A stretch of 8,524 nucleotides of DNA. Origin: JBFJVZ01 sp041623895 (GTDB taxonomy: Bacteria > Planctomycetota > Planctomycetia > Pirellulales > Pirellulaceae). The notes under the pieces were generated by a model. That model saw nothing but the letters and a program-made list of their open reading frames with translations, did no database searches and was not told the origin of the DNA. Positions 6,417-8,524 of this stretch are shown here, in pieces (position 1 is the stretch's first letter; every line of letters begins with the position of its first letter). The stretch lies in NCBI GenBank assembly GCA_041623895.1, contig JBFJVZ010000349.1, positions 1 through 8,524 of the forward strand. Reading direction: 5' to 3'. The position numbers and the translations under genes are program-made.

Positions 6417-6457
6417 GCGACGGTGGTGATTTTTCGATCGCCACCGCCGCTTTTTTT
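6417..6457 (+). terminator. Strong rho-independent terminator
   Basis: The 14-base arms 6417-6430 and 6437-6450 pair with one A-C mismatch and one G-T wobble around a TTTTCG loop, followed at once by seven Ts (6451-6457). The strong stem with a T-run fits an intrinsic terminator for the thioredoxin-like gene. It separates that gene from murB, so murB and ftsQ need their own promoter between about 6458 and 6520, which I cannot identify. Confidence 0.85.
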
Positions 6458-6522
6458 GCGTCAATTCGCTATCTTGGACTCGCTGACAACCAATCCGCGA
6501 GACAAGAACGAAGGCATTTTTG

Positions 6523-7401
6523 ATGAGTTTTCCGGACGATTTGCTGCACGTCATTCGAGCTGATGAGCCCTTGGGCCCGCTCGTTTGGCTGGGGATTGGC
6601 GGACCGGCCCGGTTTTTCGCGGAGCCGGTTGACCGTCAGCAGCTTCAGCGCATTCACAAAACTGCTCACGAAAGCGGATTGGCAATTCGCGTGTTGGGCA
6701 GCGGCAGCAACGTACTGGTTCGAGAAGCTGGTTTCGATGGGCTGGTGATCTCGCTGGCTGCTGCAACCACCAGCCAATTGTCGATTGATGGCAACTTGAT
6801 GACCGTTGGAGCCGGCGCCAAACTTGCGCATGCCGTCATCAAGGCTGTCGGTGCCGGGCTGGGTGGCTTGGAGCATCTGGTGGGAATTCCGGGCACCGTC
6901 GGCGGTGCCGTTTTTGGGAACGTTTTTAGCGGCGGTCGCGATATTGGCTCCGTCATTCAGCGTGTCACCGTACTGGAATCCGAGGGAACGATCCGCAGTT
7001 TGGGTCACGAGGAGGCCGGATTCTCCCACCGAAAGTCATCGCTGGGGGGGCTGACGATTCTGGATGTTACCTTCGAGCTGGAGCCCCATGAGGTTGCGGC
7101 GCTAACCAAACGAATGCAAAAACTGTGGATCAGCCGCAATGCGTCTAGGCCCAGTGAGGAGCGGCGAATTGCGGCTCCTTTTGTTGACCCCGACGGGATC
7201 CCGGCTGCTGAATTGATTCAAAGTGTTGGCTTGGCTGGGGTCCGCGAAGGAAATGTTTCGCTGGACTCCAGCCAGCCTCAATATCTGGTCGCACATAGCG
7301 GGGCGACCAGCGATCAATGCTTGCGTTTGATTGAACGGGTTCGCGAGCAGGTTCTGCTGCAAACCGGGATCGACTTGCAACTGAATCTTCAAATTTGGTA
7401 A
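6523..7401 (+). CDS. murB: MurB-family protein (UDP-N-acetylenolpyruvoylglucosamine reductase), catalytic residues apparently replaced
   Basis: MurB reduces UDP-GlcNAc-enolpyruvate to UDP-MurNAc in peptidoglycan precursor synthesis, using FAD and NADPH in the cytoplasm. I use ATG 6523 (292 aa), with AAGG 8 bases upstream; an in-frame TTG lies directly before it. FAD-domain motifs are clear: LGIGGPARFF (23-32), LGSGSNVLV (58-66), GFDGLVI (70-76), GAGAKLAHAV (96-105) and LEHLVGIPGTVGGAV (116-130). The catalytic Arg has a counterpart, Arg170 in GFSHRKSS, although the usual Tyr before it is His. The motif normally reading GSxFxNP reads AAPFVDP (217-223), so the catalytic Ser is Ala218. The C-terminal catalytic Glu is Asn288 in DLQLNLQIW. 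The usual EMHxNF region is SSQPQY (249-254). Length matches the short MurB class. The family is certain and standard activity is doubtful. FtsQ follows 117 bases later, as in dcw clusters. Confidence 0.88.
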   Translation: MSFPDDLLHVIRADEPLGPLVWLGIGGPARFFAEPVDRQQLQRIHKTAHESGLAIRVLGSGSNVLVREAGFDGLVISLAAATTSQLSIDGNLMTVGAGAKLAHAVIKAVGAGLGGLEHLVGIPGTVGGAVFGNVFSGGRDIGSVIQRVTVLESEGTIRSLGHEEAGFSHRKSSLGGLTILDVTFELEPHEVAALTKRMQKLWISRNASRPSEERRIAAPFVDPDGIPAAELIQSVGLAGVREGNVSLDSSQPQYLVAHSGATSDQCLRLIERVREQVLLQTGIDLQLNLQIW

Positions 7402-7461
7402 GCCAGCAGTTGGTATCGAAGGGAATTCGGACTGCTAGCAAACCATTCCGAGTCGACTGGC

Positions 7462-7479
7462 CAGGCCGGTGTAGGCCTG
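7462..7479. other. 6-bp inverted repeat between murB and ftsQ
   Basis: CAGGCC (7462-7467) and GGCCTG (7474-7479) flank a 6-base loop. No T-run follows, so it is probably not a terminator and murB-ftsQ cotranscription remains possible. It lies in the 117-base gap, which otherwise contains only an AGTCGACT palindrome at 7451-7458. Confidence 0.35.
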
Positions 7480-7518
7480 TTCGATTTGCCCCCACAACGG
7501 ATTGACAGGGCCTGACGC

Positions 7519-8376
7519 GTGGCGATGCGATCGCCTGAAAAGAACGAGCACCGACCGATTCGTAAGCTGCTGCGAACGATGATTGCGGCCCCCGCTGCGC
7601 TGTCGATCGTCTGGCCGCTGATGCTGATGATCGCCAGCTACGTGGCATGGACTAGCTGGGGCCAGGATTACATGGCCCGGAAGTATTACGGCGTCGATCC
7701 CAGCTTGATCGAAATCACACAGCCGCCCAGCTACATCCGCAGCAACATTGTCCAAACCGTGTACCAAGACACAGCGATGGAGAATCTGTCGCTGATGGAT
7801 CAACAAGCCACGGCAAAAATCGCGTCCGCCTTTGCCTCTCACCCCTGGGTTCGTGCCGTTAACAGTGTCCGCAAGCTGCCTGGAGGGGCGATCGACGTCC
7901 GCATCGACTACCGCGTACCGGTAGCAATGGTTCACGTGATCAGCCGTCATCCGGAAGTCACGGGCAGTTCGTTCTTTGCCGTCGATCGCGACGGAGTACT
8001 TTTGCCAACCAGCGAATTCTCTAAATCAGATACGCGAAACTATATTCACATCGAAGTCCCTGCGGCCTACCCGACCGGTGTGGTCGGCGCACCGTTCGGC
8101 GATCAGCGAGTCGAGGTGGCATCACGGTTGGCAGCAATCTTGTCCCCGCTTCGCGAGCAGACAAAAGTAAAATCGATTGGCGTGCCGGGCGACTGGCGAG
8201 ACATGACGTTGCCGCAATTAGAACTCACCACGCAAGATGGCAAGCGGTTATTCTGGGGAAGTCCTCCCGGATTTGAACCGCCCGGTGAGCGGACCGCCGA
8301 AATGAAATTGCAGACGCTTCTGGATGGCAATCTTACCGGCAATACCGACTTACGCATGGCCAGAGCACCACGCTGA
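7519..8376 (+). CDS. ftsQ: FtsQ/DivIB-like cell division protein
   Basis: FtsQ/DivIB is a bitopic inner-membrane protein that links early and late divisome components, acting outside the cytoplasm. GTG 7519 (285 aa) has AGGG 8 bases upstream; an ATG two codons later is the alternative. The N terminus is short and basic (RSPEKNEHRPIRKLLR), then one membrane span at about 22-47. A POTRA-like domain follows (about 62-137): IEITQPPSYI, a helix ending in FASHPWVRAV, then SVRKLPGGAIDVRIDYRVPVAMV, matching the typical hPWV..V.V.R..P..L.I.V.ER.PVA pattern. FFAVDRDGVLLP (152-163) matches the FtsQ beta-domain signature with Val-Asp-x-x-Gly. A region of about 235-270 includes GKRLFWGSPPGF and KLQTLL, as in FtsQ C termini. 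Length is usual. No FtsA or FtsZ gene follows in the remaining 148 bases. Its position after murB supports the call, although sequence divergence keeps it below certain. Confidence 0.8.
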   Translation: MAMRSPEKNEHRPIRKLLRTMIAAPAALSIVWPLMLMIASYVAWTSWGQDYMARKYYGVDPSLIEITQPPSYIRSNIVQTVYQDTAMENLSLMDQQATAKIASAFASHPWVRAVNSVRKLPGGAIDVRIDYRVPVAMVHVISRHPEVTGSSFFAVDRDGVLLPTSEFSKSDTRNYIHIEVPAAYPTGVVGAPFGDQRVEVASRLAAILSPLREQTKVKSIGVPGDWRDMTLPQLELTTQDGKRLFWGSPPGFEPPGERTAEMKLQTLLDGNLTGNTDLRMARAPR

Positions 8377-8387
8377 GCCAGCTGGCT
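8376..8387. other. 12-bp palindrome overlapping the ftsQ stop
   Basis: AGCCAGCTGGCT is a perfect palindrome starting at the last base of the ftsQ TGA. A second inverted repeat follows (CCCTGAA 8403-8409 with TTCAGGG 8435-8441). Neither has a T-run. They may mark the 3' end of the ftsQ message, but this is not shown by the sequence. Confidence 0.35.
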
Positions 8388-8402
8388 GATCTTGTGAAGC
8401 AG

Positions 8403-8441
8403 CCCTGAACGGGGATGGTGAGATCATCTTGGTCTTCAGGG
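8403..8441 (+). other. 7-bp inverted repeat downstream of ftsQ
   Basis: CCCTGAA (8403-8409) is the reverse complement of TTCAGGG (8435-8441), with a 25-base interior in which GATG (8414-8417) and CATC (8425-8428) can also pair. The following sequence is GC-rich rather than T-rich, so intrinsic termination is unlikely. Confidence 0.35.
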
Positions 8442-8482
8442 GCGGGCGAGGCGGGCGCCGAGCCGAAGCGTCGGAAAAGCTT

Positions 8483-8512
8483 GGCGGCTCCGCGGGAGCG
8501 TCGCCCTCCCAG
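8483..8512. repeat. GC-rich hairpin resembling a dispersed planctomycete repeat
   Basis: GCTCC (8487-8491), loop GCG, GGAGC (8495-8499) form a hairpin extended by GGCG (8483-8486) with CGCC (8502-8505) across a two-base bulge, followed by CTCCCAG. In reverse orientation it reads CTGGGAGGGCGACGCTCC. From memory, strings of this type occur many times in planctomycete genomes as short intergenic repeats. A single copy here cannot prove repetition. Confidence 0.4.
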
Positions 8513-8524
8513 TGGTTGGGAATA

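Noticed and set aside
6456..6475. TTGCGT and TATCTT as a promoter for murB
   Set aside because: The boxes are only 8 bases apart, far from the usual 16-18.
7502..7507. TTGACA resembling a -35 box before ftsQ
   Set aside because: A -10 at 17 bases would fall inside the gene at 7525 and reads ATGCGA. The bases more likely overlap the AGGG ribosome binding site.
7435..7950. 171-codon minus-strand frame opposite the start of ftsQ
   Set aside because: Its composition is His/Arg/Asp-rich, as is typical of antisense translation of a GC-biased gene, and ftsQ on the other strand has family motifs.
1..8524. CRISPR array, tRNA, rRNA, insertion sequence, phage genes or defence system
   Set aside because: No regularly spaced repeats, cloverleaf, transposase motif, terminal repeats or known defence domains were seen on either strand.

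Overview
The window looks like chromosomal DNA of a planctomycete, most likely of the Pirellulaceae (Rhodopirellula-like). This is inferred from moderately high GC, long sparsely coding gaps, weak or absent Shine-Dalgarno sites at several genes, a secreted low-complexity Tyr/Pro/Thr/Gln-rich protein, and a divergent MurB next to an FtsQ-like protein. I recognise no phage, transposon, CRISPR array, defence island, tRNA or rRNA.

Layout. Positions 1-796 have no convincing intact gene. They hold two 14-bp palindromes sharing TGTCGC/GCGACA half-sites, a coding-like but frameshifted stretch on the minus strand (334-478), and nested inverted repeats just before the first gene. Next come a secreted low-complexity protein (797-2386, +), a probable terminator (about 2466-2517), and a full-length PolX with a C-terminal PHP domain (2646-4370, +). 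PolX converges with a Gfo/Idh/MocA-like oxidoreductase (4373-5359, -). The two stop codons are 2 bp apart and lie in one 9-bp-stem inverted repeat. A 556-bp gap follows (5360-5915); it holds weak signs of decayed minus-strand coding sequence and an 8-bp-stem hairpin. Then come an exported thioredoxin-fold protein with a CPAC motif (5916-6323, +), a strong rho-independent terminator (6417-6457), a MurB-family protein (6523-7401, +) and an FtsQ/DivIB-like protein (7519-8376, +). The last 148 bases hold inverted repeats, including a GC-rich one resembling a dispersed planctomycete element.

Functional reading. PolX is probably a repair polymerase with a PHP phosphoesterase/3'-5' exonuclease domain. 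MurB followed by FtsQ is the order seen in the conserved division and cell wall (dcw) cluster, so 6523-8376 looks like a piece of that cluster. The most interesting observation is that the MurB homologue keeps its FAD-binding motifs but appears to lack the catalytic serine and the C-terminal catalytic glutamate of standard MurB. The oxidoreductase likewise keeps its nucleotide-binding glycines but lacks the EKP-type catalytic lysine motif. I see no clearly new multi-gene system here.
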